NCBI GenBank assembly: GCA_018398765.1
Contig: JAHBMJ010000996.1
Location: forward strand, 29,432 to 93,431
Direction: 5' to 3'
From: Chromera velia
Lineage: Eukaryota; Sar; Chromeraceae
DNA: 64,000 nucleotides
The first letter of the stretch is position 1; each line of letters starts with the position of its first letter. Below the pieces are notes generated by a model, which saw nothing but the letters and a program-made list of their open reading frames with translations, did no database searches and was not told the origin of the DNA. This document shows, piece after piece, positions 30,571 to 41,779 of the stretch. The translations under genes were made by a program, and so were the position numbers.

Positions 30571-31888
30571 AGACATTCATGGTTCAGTTTGCGATTCCTA
30601 GCAGAACACGACACGAGTTTGGGACGGGGATTTTATGGCCAAAGAGGAAGTCTTGGGGGTTTGATGGTTTGGTTGTGGGCGGGTGGGATGCATTGAAATT
30701 CAGGCAGTTGGTTTCATATGCAAAGCACTGTTGGAAAGGGGTCTTTTCTTTTTTCTGCAAGGTTCTTAACGGACTCTTGAAATTTTTTGCACCACATTGT
30801 GATTTGAACTCTGTTTTCCAATTTCAAGAAATGTTGGGTGACTTTAACATTGGGTTTGGACGGGTTGCAGACAGGGCGTTGTCTATGCGTGCCTTACCAA
30901 GCTGGCCGATAGGTTCGGTTGCAATTGCGGTGGATGACATTAAGGCGTACTTTCTGTCTTTACCCTGAGCTAACTTTTTGTCTTCTCTCGATGCTTTGGT
31001 TTGTTTTCTTTCCTCGTCTTCCAGGTATCGTTTTGCTGTGCTGAGAAAGCGGGGGTCTATTTTTATAAAGAGTGCGGGCCCTGCTGTCGGGGAGGCGTGG
31101 CTCACAAGGTGTATGAAGAAGAAACAAGAGGTTTTCCTCTCCACACACGCAAACCACGCACATGCTACCTCTGTTCCGTTAGTTTGTTGTGTGATTTAAT
31201 TAGAGTTGACTTTAATTCAAATACTATCCGGGTGTTGGGGGAGAGGGTTGCTCAGGTGGAGGGATTCCCACAAGGGAGTCCGTGTTCACCTGGAGGCGTG
31301 CGTTTTTATGCTGCATGGAAGGAATGTCAGAAAGCACTCCTCCTGAATGTCACTTCATGGCAGTCCTCTAGGTGGTTCATGAGGCGATACATGGACGATC
31401 GGACGTTGATGGCTCGTTCTGTTGCTCCCGATTTTCTTGGAAACGATCCTTTTATGCTTTCACTACAGCGCTATGATTTCTACCATGGTACATGTGTTTT
31501 GGAGAGACAGTGTGGGAAGGAGGTTTTGGGTCTCTCTCTCTTCACTCTGGAGAGTGCCCCAGAAGTTGTTCTATTCTCTCCAAAGAATCCGAATAGATCT
31601 GTTTTCTCTCCTTTCATTGATGGGTCTTTGGAAACTCCACATGCAAGTGACTTGTCATTATATTCTTTGGTTTATTTGCGTCCCTGTTTCGTTTATGGGA
31701 ATGTGTGTGTGGTTAGCCGCTCTGCGTGTTCAGGTCTGATATGCGGGCACGTTATAAGAATGCTGTTATCCGCAAATCTACCGACCTGTTTGATGGTAAG
31801 GGAGTTGTCATTAATGTTCGTTGAATTGCTGTCCTTGCGATGGCCTTTTAATTTTCTCAAGGAACAATATTTGCATATTTTGGTCTGA
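30537..31888 (+). CDS. reverse transcriptase region of the Penelope-like element
   Basis: RT motifs appear in the expected order: motif A (AIAVDDIKAYFLSL), motif B (EGFPQGSPCSP) and the catalytic motif C (RRYMDDRTLMA). The R-R-Y-M-D-D form and the PQGSPCSP form fit Penelope and telomerase-like RTs better than LINE or LTR RTs. The coding lies in more than one frame block. Confidence 0.8.
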
Positions 31889-32084
31889 TTGAAGGATGGT
31901 TGAATGAGATTGCGTTTCTGGAGCGCTTTAGGCCAACGATGTATTGAATATGTTTACATGTGTATCTTCCTTATTTCGATTCTTTTTGTCCTATTGATCT
32001 TCGATCGAACGTCTCTTTTACGTAGCACATAGAGCCAGAAACGATAGAAAAAAGACAGTGGCGAGACCGAAGGGGGGGGTCGCG

Positions 32085-32448
32085 CGTGATGTTGTATGTT
32101 GGAATTGCGGTTGCTCGTCTGGCATATCAGGATTAAGAGTGTGCGCATTGGTACTGCGGCCTGTGCCAGGACGATTTTAAATTATGCGCGCGACCGATCA
32201 TTCACGGGGTGGTGTTTGAGCCATGCCGAGATTTATTGATCTTTCGCGCCATACATGTATTTGGCATCGAATTGGCATGCATCCGTCTATCTATACATGC
32301 GTACTGAGATACGGGCATGTGAGATTTCGAGTAGAAGGACTGCTCTTCCACTGAACACAGTGCTGCCACCTACTAGCACAGTGCGGAGACGGTTAGGACA
32401 TACGTTACAGCTGTCTGAAGTAACGCGATTTCTAAGGTAACACTAATT
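32085..32448 (+). repeat. right terminal direct repeat (pLTR) of the Penelope-like element
   Basis: 364 bp, about 97% identical to 26198-26561. Ten of the eleven differences are transitions. Confidence 0.88.
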
Positions 32449-32614
32449 AGACCCTACGTAACCAAACCTTTAGCTCGGTAGCCTAGTCCTACCTAGTGTG
32501 AGGGGCTTGCGCTTGCAATAGATTGGCCGTAATTACCCCCAAGAAGGCTTCTTATGGTTGATCCGGAGCGGCCGTCAAAGCCTGAGCGCCGAAGGCGCCC
32601 GGCTGCCAAAGCCC

Positions 32615-32760
32615 GACCATGCCGAAGGCGCGGCCATACCAAAGCCCGACCGTGCCGAAAGCGTGGCCACGCCAAAGCCCAACCGTGCCGAAGGCGCGGC
32701 CATGGCAAAGCCCGACCGTGCCGAAGGCGCGGCCATGCCAAAGCCCAACCGTGCCATCCC
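32615..32760 (+). repeat. 33-bp minisatellite, 4 units plus a partial
   Basis: Units run GACCRTGCCGAAGGCG followed by GGCCATRCCAAAGCCC with few changes. The 33-bp period gives all frames an 11-residue repeat on both strands, so the long open frames here are artefacts. Confidence 0.9.
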
Positions 32761-33450
32761 AAATCCCACAGCTCTATCAGCTGTTTGCATGCATGTATGC
32801 GTTTCGGTGCAAAAGCTGTCTGAAAAACGTCTCGGTCTTCTGGCCTATTACTGTATGTCGGTCCGCTATGGTCAGCACCTACTCTTAGGCTGGCGAATTC
32901 GGTCTGACCGTGCCTATGTACTTTTCTTTTCCCAAAATGTCCGGTGGGCAACAATACACCCCAAGATGTTGTTGAGGACATCGCGAGCATATCTGGTGTC
33001 AGACTGTGAACGACGTTGCAATTTCTCACACTGCCAGTCACAACGTTCTTATGAGTCCATGATTCATATGAACGGCACTGTCAGATTTTTAAGGGTAGAG
33101 ACTTTTTTGAAGCGTTTGCCAGCTTTGTTCTATCTTTATTTTCTTTTTCACCAGCAGAGGCAATAAACTGAATGATTGTATTGACTCCAAGACCGGTAAG
33201 CTAAAGGAGCCAACCATTACCAACCGATGAAGTGCGATCTTGTTGAGCTGCTGCTAATCTTTTGACACAGGAATCACTGCAACCAGCACACATGCCTTCA
33301 GAAAGAGAAAGCGTGCTGGAGACGGAGATAAACGGGATAAACATGCCTGTGTCTGCCTTTACCTGGCTGTTCTTGCCTGTGGCTGTGTCTGCGTGCCTGA
33401 CTACCTGCCTCACAAAATGGCTGTCTGCATATAGCACTTATCGGTCAGGA
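32761..33450. other. non-coding, nothing recognised
   Basis: No gene or element is recognised between the minisatellite and the GTGA array. Confidence 0.4.
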
Positions 33451-34315
33451 GGGGTTAATGAATGAATGAATGGATGGTTGCATGGATGGATGGGTGACTG
33501 AATGTCAGGATGTGTGAGTGAGTGAGTGAGTGACTGATCGAGTGAGTGAGTCAGTGAGTGAGTGAGTGAGTGAGTTGATAAGTGAGTGAAGGTGGGTGAA
33601 AGGGCGAGGGAGTGTAGGTCGATGAGTGAGTAAATGAATGTATGAATACATGAATGCATAAATGAATGAATGAATGAATGAATGAGTAAATGAGTGAGTG
33701 GGTGAGTGAGTAAATGGATGAGTGAGTGACGGTGGTGTGGGAGTGAGTGAGTCAATGAGTGAGCGAGGCTGCGTGGGTGAGTGGCTGAGTGAGTGAGAGA
33801 ATGAGGGAGTTAGTGAATGAATAATGAATGAATGAATGGATAAATGAATAAATAAATGAATGAATGTGTAGGTGAGTGAGCGCGGGTGTCATACTAAGTG
33901 CGTAAGTGTGGGAGTGAGTGAAGAAGTGAGTGCCACTGGGCTAGGCCACTGGGTAGGTGAACAAATCAGTGAGTGAATGAATGATTGGGTGGGTGGGTGG
34001 GTGAGTGAGTGAATGGATGGATGATTGAGTGAAGGTGGGTGAAAGAGCTAGTGAGTGCGGGTGGGTGAGTCAGTGAGTAAATAAGAGCGTTGGTGAATGA
34101 GGTAGTTGGTGAATGAATAATGAATGAATGAATGAATGCATGCATGAATGAATGAATGAGTCAGTGAGTGAGCGTGGGTGAGTGCGTGAGTGTAGGTCCA
34201 CTGTAGGAGTAAGTGAAAAAGTGAGTGGGTGCTTGAATGAATGAGTGAGTGAGTGAGCTAGTGAGTGAGTGAGTGAGTGAGTGAGTGGCTAAGTGAGTGA
34301 GGGAGTGAGTAAGGT
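33451..34315. repeat. long GTGA/ATGA tetranucleotide array
   Basis: About 865 bp of imperfect GTGA and ATGA units is interrupted by GGTG and AATA variants. The minus strand reads as His/Ser/Leu/Thr repeats in several frames, which is not coding. Confidence 0.9.
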
Positions 34316-35480
34316 CGGCAGTGTACACTGTCAGAAAGAAGTGAAGAAGACTCTCGCCGTCGATGCTTTTACTGGTCAACGCGGTAACTGGGCTTCAAAA
34401 AGTAATGAACAGTTGGAGACTGGCTTTCATACTTCCAATCTGATGCATCACGTGTAAGTGAGAACAGAGCCAGCTCGCCATCAGTTGATCCTGACGTGTT
34501 TCTTGGAAACGCAGTGAATCAAAAAAGAGTTAAAGAGAAACAGAAAGGGCCAAAGAAAAAATGGGGGACAGCCTAGGGCACAGCAGGTGCCTTCTCTTGA
34601 CGTAGGAAGAGAGGAGAATGAAGTGTCAGACTAATATTATGTCAAACAGTGTCACGGAATCACTTGATTCTGCTGTATATACACCACCTACATTTGACCG
34701 CGCAGCCCGTCCCACGAACAAAAATATGAGGAGAAGTAAAATTAAAAGCTTTAAACTACTTTAAACTCCTTTAAACTATATAATTGCATCATGAAAAGCA
34801 ATTTAAAATTCAGTTTAGATAAAACATTTTATTTTAAATTTTATTTTACATGTTATTTCAATTTTTTTAATAGTAGATCGTTTAACTAGTGGTTTAAATT
34901 AAATTTTAAAAAACCGAACGGATTTCGGTGGTTTGAAGACATTCCAGAACGGATCTCGGTGTCTTGAAAAGCCTTATCTAGAAAAGCAGTAAAACGTCAA
35001 GGGGGTAGTTATAACATTTTTAAACTACTGTGGGCTGTGTAGTGTCCTACCTCCCGGCGCCGCCATCCCGCCGCCGCCTCCCTGTCCTTCTCGCATGCGT
35101 GCCGCCTTTGCTTCAATCGCCTGCCGCCGCGTTCTGCATGTCTGTCTGGCCCTGGAAAGCTTGTTTTTGCGTTTGCACGGAGACCGGTCTTCAGAGAGTT
35201 TGCCTGAGCGGCTGAGCTGTCTCACTGAGACCGTTCGTTCCTTTTATCCGGTCGTGAGTCTGTCATCTCTCAGCAAGCTAACAGAAGTTAAGCCCAAATC
35301 CTCTTGACTCTACAAAGGGCTAAGGATCTATCTTTATCCAATCTTTTAGCTGACTGAGATCTTCAGACTGAGCTAGAGTCTGTAGAGTTTGGAGATCCAT
35401 CTCTCTGTTTAGGCCACATCTCTGGGTCTAGCTCTCCATCTGTCCTGCCGCTACCTCCAAAGCAGCGGAAAGGTGTTACA
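34316..35480. other. AT-rich non-coding DNA
   Basis: From 34730 to 35030 the sequence is very AT-rich with TTTAAACTA-type strings. No gene is seen. Confidence 0.45.
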
Positions 35481-35497
35481 GCTGGAGCTGTATTGCA

Positions 35498-35620
35498 TAC
35501 TAGAAAGAATTGGATTTCTATCGATCGTCGGAGCCCTGACGATATTATATACTAGAAAGAATGAGCTTTCTATCGCCAAAGCCCTGGCGCCGAAGGCGCC
35601 AGCCTGCCAAAGCCCGGAGT
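35498..35620. repeat. short tandem and palindromic repeat block
   Basis: Two copies of TACTAGAAAGAATNNNNTTTCTATCG lie about 50 bp apart, followed by the palindrome TGGCGCCGAAGGCGCCA and CTGCCAAAGCCCG. The latter part recurs at about 32586-32615, just before the 33-bp minisatellite. Confidence 0.65.
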
Positions 35621-35825
35621 TTGATTGAGAGACCATAGAGTCACAGGAAGGCTTCTTGGGGGTAGCCGTAATAGACGGACAGGACCTATGCCTAGGCAAG
35701 ATACATACTGGTCCGATAAAGGACGATGATTGACAAAGGACTAGAGAGATACTAAAGAGTTGCTGGCATCAGATCGCGTGCCACTGGGCATGCATGATTT
35801 CCCCGTAAATTTCGACTGAAAAGTG

Positions 35826-35915
35826 AGGGTGCAGGGGCTCGAACCCGGGACCTCGCCGCGTGGATCTTCAATCCCCAAAATTCGCTTTCCGGGCCATTGA
35901 ATCGCACGCTTCGCG
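35826..35915 (-). repeat. tRNA-Phe-like pseudogene or SINE head
   Basis: On the minus strand a perfect B-box GGTTCGAGCCC lies in a near-complete T-arm. Upstream is an anticodon-like arm with loop TTGAAGA (GAA, Phe) and a 4-of-5 paired stem. An A-box-like TGGCCCGGAAAGCG lies before that. No paired acceptor stem is found, so it is not a functional tRNA. The A-box part matches the repeat cluster near 23.9-24.4 kb, which favours a tRNA-derived SINE. Confidence 0.5.
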
Positions 35916-36464
35916 TACGTCAGATCTTCAGGGCGTCTCGGGGCCATGCACACGCCGCCGCGCGCGCTTGCGCGCGCTTAAAAATACGCATGGAGACGCC
36001 CAACATTTCTTTCTCAGTCCGTCCATGATATTCCAGCTAGGAATTTGGACGTCGGATCTGACAGCCTCGTGAATTGAGGATGCAACGAAGAGATCGTCTA
36101 AGCATCCATCGATATCTGGCAACGACACCAACGATCGAATCCATGGACAGCGCTCACCTTTCCTTTTGCGAAAGAAGGTGACTAAAAAGCACATTGGTCA
36201 CCTGCCTGTTGTTCAGCTCACGACCCGTATCCGTCTGTCTGTCTCCTGCCTTCTTTCGTCCTTCGTCCATTGGCCACTTTCCTTCGTTCTGCCTCTGAAG
36301 CTTGAGGCACTGCTGAAACACAGAGACAGGCAGCAGTGATTCTATGGCAGTACAAAAGTAGAACAAAGGGAGAGAAGGATAGACTGAAACGAAGGGAGAT
36401 ACGAGGACTGAGCAGTTCCTCTCTTCTCTTCTGGCTTCCTTCCCCTCTCCCCTTCCGACCGCTC
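35916..36464. other. intergenic, upstream of the glycosyltransferase gene
   Basis: No gene is recognised. The last few hundred bases should contain the promoter and 5' UTR of the gene starting at 36465. No core element stands out. Confidence 0.4.
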
Positions 36465-39400
36465 ATGAGATTTTCGGCCCAGCCCCACTTCCTGCCTCTG
36501 AGAGAGGGGCAGGGATTTCGAAAATTGTCGCGTTCTTTTTCAGTACTATCAATATATGTTTGCATATTCACGTTTCTTTTGTCCGGGTCGACAGCTCTTC
36601 AGTCGTCTGTTGATGGCAGCAGCGGAAGGACGGAGAAGACCGCAGAAAGAGAAAAGCACATCGCCTCGGAGGCATGTGTGACCTCTGCAGAACGCGTTCC
36701 CTCCCTTCCAGTGTCAGTAACAGAATGCCAGATTTCTTAAATCCATGGTGGCTCAGTGTCCATTTGTTCTTTCTCTCTTTCGATCTTCTCGCTTGCTTGC
36801 TTGCCTCGTTGCTTTCATTCTTCCGCCCGTCCGTCAGTTCCTTCGTTCTGACTTCCTCCTCTCGAACCTTTTGTACAGAGTCGATTGTTCCTTCCTCTTT
36901 TGTCCATAAGCTCGTCCCCCCCCCGCCCCCCCCCTCTATCTGTGTGTGTGTGTGTGTGTGTGTGTGCGTGAGTATGTGTGTGTGTTCCATGCGTAATCTC
37001 ATGCAGGTACGTCATAAACTTGGAGTCTGCCAGCGACCGCTGGTCAGAGTTCAAGAACCGGGAGGTGGACGGCCGCTTGGCCGGACAGGGTTTCAACTTC
37101 ACCCGCGTCAGGGCTGCAGACCCCATAGACGTCTCCTCGCGCACCTACCTGCCTTCCCAAGACTCCCCCTATCTCTTCCGTCTCCTCTGGCCAGACCGAG
37201 AATTCACCCACCCGGCGAAGAACCCAATGACGCTCCCTGAGTATGGGTGCACTTTCTCCCACCTGGTTGCGATCTGGACAGCGTACAACAACGGCGACGA
37301 GGTGGCGATCATGGCCGAGGACGATGCGTCGTTTGAGAATTTGATGATCTTGGCCAAAGCACGCAGACAGAGTCCAAAGGATACCGTGCTCTCTCTTTTT
37401 GAATCCGCCAACAGAGACGCACAAAGCAGAGCCCAAGCATCCAACACGCCTCTGTCAGTGGACCCAGACCCCCTCAACGGGTCCCCTCTCCTGTTCCAGT
37501 TGTTCTGCTCGTCTCGAGAGCATGACGTCCGAGCTTGGAACATGCTCGAGAATGGCCTGGCAGCCGATTTGGAGGGAGACGGGAGTTCCGTCCTCTGCCC
37601 CACCGACCTGCCCATGGAACAGATGGCAACTTTCTCTCGACGCCCCGCCAGCGAGTGGGCCTGGGGCACTGTCGCCTATGTGCTCAATAGAAAGGCAATG
37701 GCCCTCCTTCTCGACCGGTAAGTCTGTCTCTCTCGCTGGATGGTGAGTGGGTGGAATGCGAAGCAAAGGGTGACAGGCGGGGCAGGGTCGGAGGAAGTGG
37801 GGGTGTGTGCGTCGTTTTTTTTTTTCCTGCTTCCCCTCTCTCTGAACCCTTCCGTGCTTGTCGCTGGTCCGCATTCTTCTCGTCACTTCCTTGGTCTTTG
37901 GTTTTCGCCCTGTTGATCTGTCGTTCCTGTCTCTCCATGCATGTATAGTTGAATTAATTCTTTTTTGCATGGACGCTGCAGGTTTTCGTACCCGGCAGGG
38001 GAGGCGAACAGCGCAAGTCAGTCGGCTCTCTCGTCGTGGTCATCTTCTTCTTCTGCCTCTGGGGGGGCGTTTGGTCCTTCGTATGTGGAGAAACTAGGTG
38101 TGGGTGCGGGTGTGGGAGGGGAGGAGAGTGAGAGAGAGACGACACTCAGCAGAGGGGCATCTAGGGGTCCATCAGAGGACTGGGAGAGGGAGATAGAGAG
38201 GGAGACGGAAGGGGATCGGGCTCTTTTGTTCATGGAGACGGGAACAGAAAAGACAGAAGAGGGCGTCTCTGTGGACATGGTGTCCGAGAGGTATCCCGTC
38301 AGCCTGCAGGTCTGTTGGTTTGCACGTCTCTTCTTTCTGTTTTTTGTCCTTCTTCTCTCTGCTGGTTTCGATTCTTGTTGTTGCCTGTATCTCGCTTCTT
38401 GGTGCGAGAATTGAATTGTCAAAGGGCAGGATTTTCGTCTTGTCTAGTCTTTTTTTTTGAACGACGCATGAGACTTACTGGAAGCAACACCGAAACGTGT
38501 GCTTTCCTTGTAAAACATTCATACTCGCATCTGTCCATGGGTCCATGCTTCTACGTTGGTGTTAGAGCCTAATAATGTCAGATTGACCATCGCATTCGCT
38601 TTCACACAGGGAAATTCTTTTTTGTCTGGATTGAAATGTTCTCGCATTTCTCTCATACAAGCCTTTGCAAAGTCCGTTCCATAAATCAACGATGTGTGTG
38701 CGTGCCTGGTGTGCAAACACAGGAGCCGCAAGACTGGTCCTACTGCGGTCTGCCCGAGGATCGCATCTCTTTCCTGAAGGACCTCCCTCCGTTGAAGAAC
38801 CCGAAGGCTGCCCTCCGAGTGATCCCTTACATGAAATTCCAGACAGACTCCAACAACGAGAAGGACAGGGTCCACGTCGCAGAGTGGACACAGCACGGAG
38901 GAGGACGGCCAGGGGGGCCACAGGGAGGGGAGGCGCTTTCTCAAAAGGCCAAAACGAAACAGATCCGGGAGGTGGGTCTGACACACATACATTACTTTGT
39001 TATGTTATTATCTTTCTTTGGGTTCAGATTTTGAAGGGAGGCCCATGAGGAAAGAAAACGACTGCGACGATGAGCTGGATTGAGCTCAACAAGCGGATTT
39101 CACAGGCACTTTTCGCGCTCTTTCTTTACTGCGGCATAATGATGATACTGCACGCTTTTCAAAAGGTGTCAACCACAAAGGTAGACAGGACGACAGACAA
39201 ACAGCCACAAAAAACTATTGAACGATGAACAGCAGCAGCGGTTTGATTGATCTCTCTCCCTTGTCTTCCAATCTTTGGAGACGATCGGTTCCTTCCTTTC
39301 TTTCTTTCTTTCTTTCTTCTTTTCTTTCTTTCTTTCTTTCTTTCTTTCTTTTTTTCTTTCTTTCTTTCTTTCTTCCTTTCTTTCTTCCTTTCTTTCTTTC

Positions 39401-41595
39401 TTTGTCCCCGCTGTGGGATCGCTGCTGCACATAATTCATCGCCCCCCTTGCTTGCTTCTGCTTCCTGCCCCATGCATGCGCATCGCAGCACCATCAACAA
39501 CACGATCGCCACCGCCACCACGACCACGCCAAAAAGCGGCACTCCCACCACCACCATCACCACCATCAGCATCAGCACCCGAAGAAGACTTCGGACAAAA
39601 ACAAAAACAAAGACAAGCCCCAGGCGGCAGATTCGGAATTTGCCCGCTTGAACGAGCACGTCCACCAAGGCCTCGAGTCTCTTTTCTCGGAGGTTTCCGG
39701 GTGGTACAGGGGGGAGGTCAAGGACCCAACAGCCCCCCTCAGGGCACAACCGGCAGCGTCGGGGGTTTCGCTCCTTGCGTCTAGCTCGGAAGTCGAGAAG
39801 AGACGGCGAGAATGGGAAGCTCGAAAGGAGCAGAGGGAGAGCAGAGGGATGTCGTCACGTGAGGTGGTGATAGACTTGGGATGCTATAAGCACGTTCAGT
39901 TTGGACGTCTGCAGGCGGATGCCCTCCTGTACGACTCGATAGTCGGAGACGGAGGTCCGTCAGTCAGTCAGACAGTCACTTAGTCGAGAGATAGATACCC
40001 CCTGTAGGCGAAATCAGTTGATTTCCTTCATGTCTTTGCAGCCGCAATCGCTAGCTAGCGTCTGTACGTCCCGCTTTGCTACCGCCTGCCTTTGTCCACG
40101 TGCCTGTCTGAAATGCTTCGGGGCGCTCCGCTGCCAAATGCTCAATTGCTCCACTCATGTGTCTATGGTCAACGGTCTGATCATCACTTTTGATTTTCCT
40201 CGCATGGGTCAAGATGACATCTTGCTTGGCTTGGAAGGATTCCCAGTAATCGTTTCATTCTGATAAACTCAGAGACTGACTGACTGACTGACTGACTGAT
40301 TGATTAACTGACTGGTTGACTGACTGACTGACTGACTGACTGATTGATTAACTGACTGAATGACTGCCTGACTGACTGACTGACTGATTGACTGACTGAC
40401 TGACTGACTGATTGATTAACTGACTGAATGACTGATTGATTAACTGACTGGTTGACTGACTGACTGACTGATTAACTGACTGAATGACTGCCTGACTGAC
40501 TGACTGACTGATTGACTGACTGACTGACTGATTGATTTGCTGACTGATTGACTGACTGACTGACTGACTGATTGACTGACTGACTGATTGATTAACTGAC
40601 TGACTGACTGACTGACTGATTGATTAAGTGACTGAATGACTGACTGACTGATTGACTGACTGGGTGACTGATTGAGTGACTGACTGATTGACTGACTGAC
40701 TGACTGACTGATTGATTAAGTGACTGAATGACTGACTGACTGATTGACTGACTGGGTGACTGATTGATTGACTGACTGATTGACTGACTGACTGATTGAC
40801 TAACTGACTGATTGATTAAGTGACTGAATGACTGCCTGACTGACTGACTGACTGATTGACTGACTGGGTGACTGATTGATTTGCTGACTGATTGACTGAC
40901 TGACTGACTGACTGACTGATTGACTGACTGACTGATTGATTAACTGACTGACTGACTGACTGACTGACTGATTGATTAAGTGACTGAATGACTGACTGAC
41001 TGATTGACTGACTGGGTGACTGATTGACTGACTGACTGATTGACTGACTGACTGACTGACTGACTGATTGATTAAGTGACTGAATGACTGACTGATTGAC
41101 TGACTGGGTGACTGATTGATTGACTGACTAATTGACTGACTGACTGATTGACTAACTGACTGATTGATTAAGTGACTGACTGACTGACTGGCTGATAATG
41201 AAAGTGCGAATCTTCGACCATGGATGTCTTGTCTGCCTGCAGGCGAGTGCTTCACCCTGATGGTTCCTCTGGTGAACAGCCAGGACAGCACTTCCATGAT
41301 TCACAAAGAACTCGACGAGAGACACAGCCAGATCTACAGGTGGGCAGGCATGTGGAGGCCGAAAGAGGTTAAGGAGGGGAGGGAGGGAATTTTCGGATAA
41401 TCCAGGGACAGAAAAGAAGGGAAGGAGGAAGAAAGCAAGAAAGGAGAAAACGCAGGATGGATGGATGGATGAACAGGCAATTAAGCTGAATAGTCGAAAT
41501 GCAGTCAGCAGAGAGACTTGCGTGATTTTTGTTTGAGTCCGTCCAGGTGGCGATGTGACACATCAAGTTTACTCTTTCTTTGTGCTGACGACTTT

Positions 41596-41630
<35 letters not shown>

Positions 41631-41779
41631 GAATAATTCCACTGGCCTGCAGGTCTGCTGACATTCTGGCGGGCATCTACCTTAGAGAGATGGAGGAGAT
41701 CCAGGCACTGAAAGACAATATGCCCAAAGTCACCATCCTGGAAAAAGAAAAGAAAGGCGCCCAGCCGGCATCAAGCTAG
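36465..41779 (+). CDS. glycosyltransferase family 25 protein, seven exons
   Basis: Exons: 36465-36712, 37007-37717, 37982-38309, 38723-38971, 39489-39954, 41243-41339, 41653-41779. They sum to 2,226 nt, exactly 742 codons, giving 741 residues. An N-terminal hydrophobic segment (FSVLSIYVCIFTFLLSG, residues about 26-42) fits a type II signal anchor for the ER or Golgi lumen. Exon 2 holds the GT25 core: YVINLESASDRW at its start, EYGCTFSHLVAIW and the metal-binding VAIMAEDDASFE. Family members transfer sugars, for example galactose to collagen hydroxylysine or LPS core sugars. The acceptor here is unknown. Exon 3 is Ser/Gly/Glu-rich linker. Exon 5 opens with a His-rich run (over 15 His in 30 residues) and continues into a charged domain that ends the protein, which I do not recognise. 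Introns carry TG, CTTT, TGAC and AATC arrays. Confidence 0.88.
39294..39404. repeat. CTTT microsatellite in a glycosyltransferase intron
   Basis: About 110 bp of (CTTT)n with a few interruptions, in the intron 38972-39488. All frames are open through it and are not coding. Confidence 0.92.
40267..41190. repeat. 0.92-kb TGAC/TGAT tetranucleotide array inside an intron
   Basis: About 230 units of TGAC, with TGAT, TAAC and GTGA variants, lie in the intron 39955-41242 of the glycosyltransferase gene. Higher-order repeats are visible: blocks such as TGATTGATTAAGTGACTGAATGAC recur. The Ser/Val/Gln-rich frame on the minus strand is an artefact. Confidence 0.93.

Larger units (their letters stand above)
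26198..32448 (+). mobile_element. Penelope-like retroelement with N-terminal GIY-YIG nuclease
   Basis: A 6.25-kb element is bounded by 364-bp direct repeats (26198-26561 and 32085-32448) that differ at 11 sites, about 97% identical, without gaps. Inside, all on the plus strand, lie a first gene of unknown function (26927-28222), a GIY-YIG endonuclease region (28429-30570) and a reverse transcriptase (30537-31888). Direct terminal repeats plus RT plus GIY-YIG define Penelope-like elements. The nuclease lies before the RT, the order known for the Naiad/Chlamys-type clade of green algae, protists and invertebrates. No integrase, protease, RNase H, capsid zinc knuckle or envelope is seen. The coding falls into several blocks with roughly two or three interruptions. 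This family is known to carry introns, so some may be natural. Repeat divergence suggests a moderately old copy. Confidence 0.82.

Noticed and set aside
32558-33166. 202-residue plus-strand frame with PDRAEGAAMPK-type repeats
   Set aside because: It is open only because the 33-bp minisatellite has a period divisible by three. The rest has no coding signature.
35826-35915. Functional tRNA-Phe gene
   Set aside because: The T-arm and anticodon-like arm are visible but no paired acceptor stem or normal D-arm could be drawn.
33451-41190. CRISPR-like arrays in the GTGA and TGAC regions
   Set aside because: Units are 4 bp without unique spacers, and the DNA is eukaryotic.
40800-41297. Ser/Gln/Val-rich minus-strand frame
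   Set aside because: It is a translation of the TGAC array and opposes a well-supported gene.
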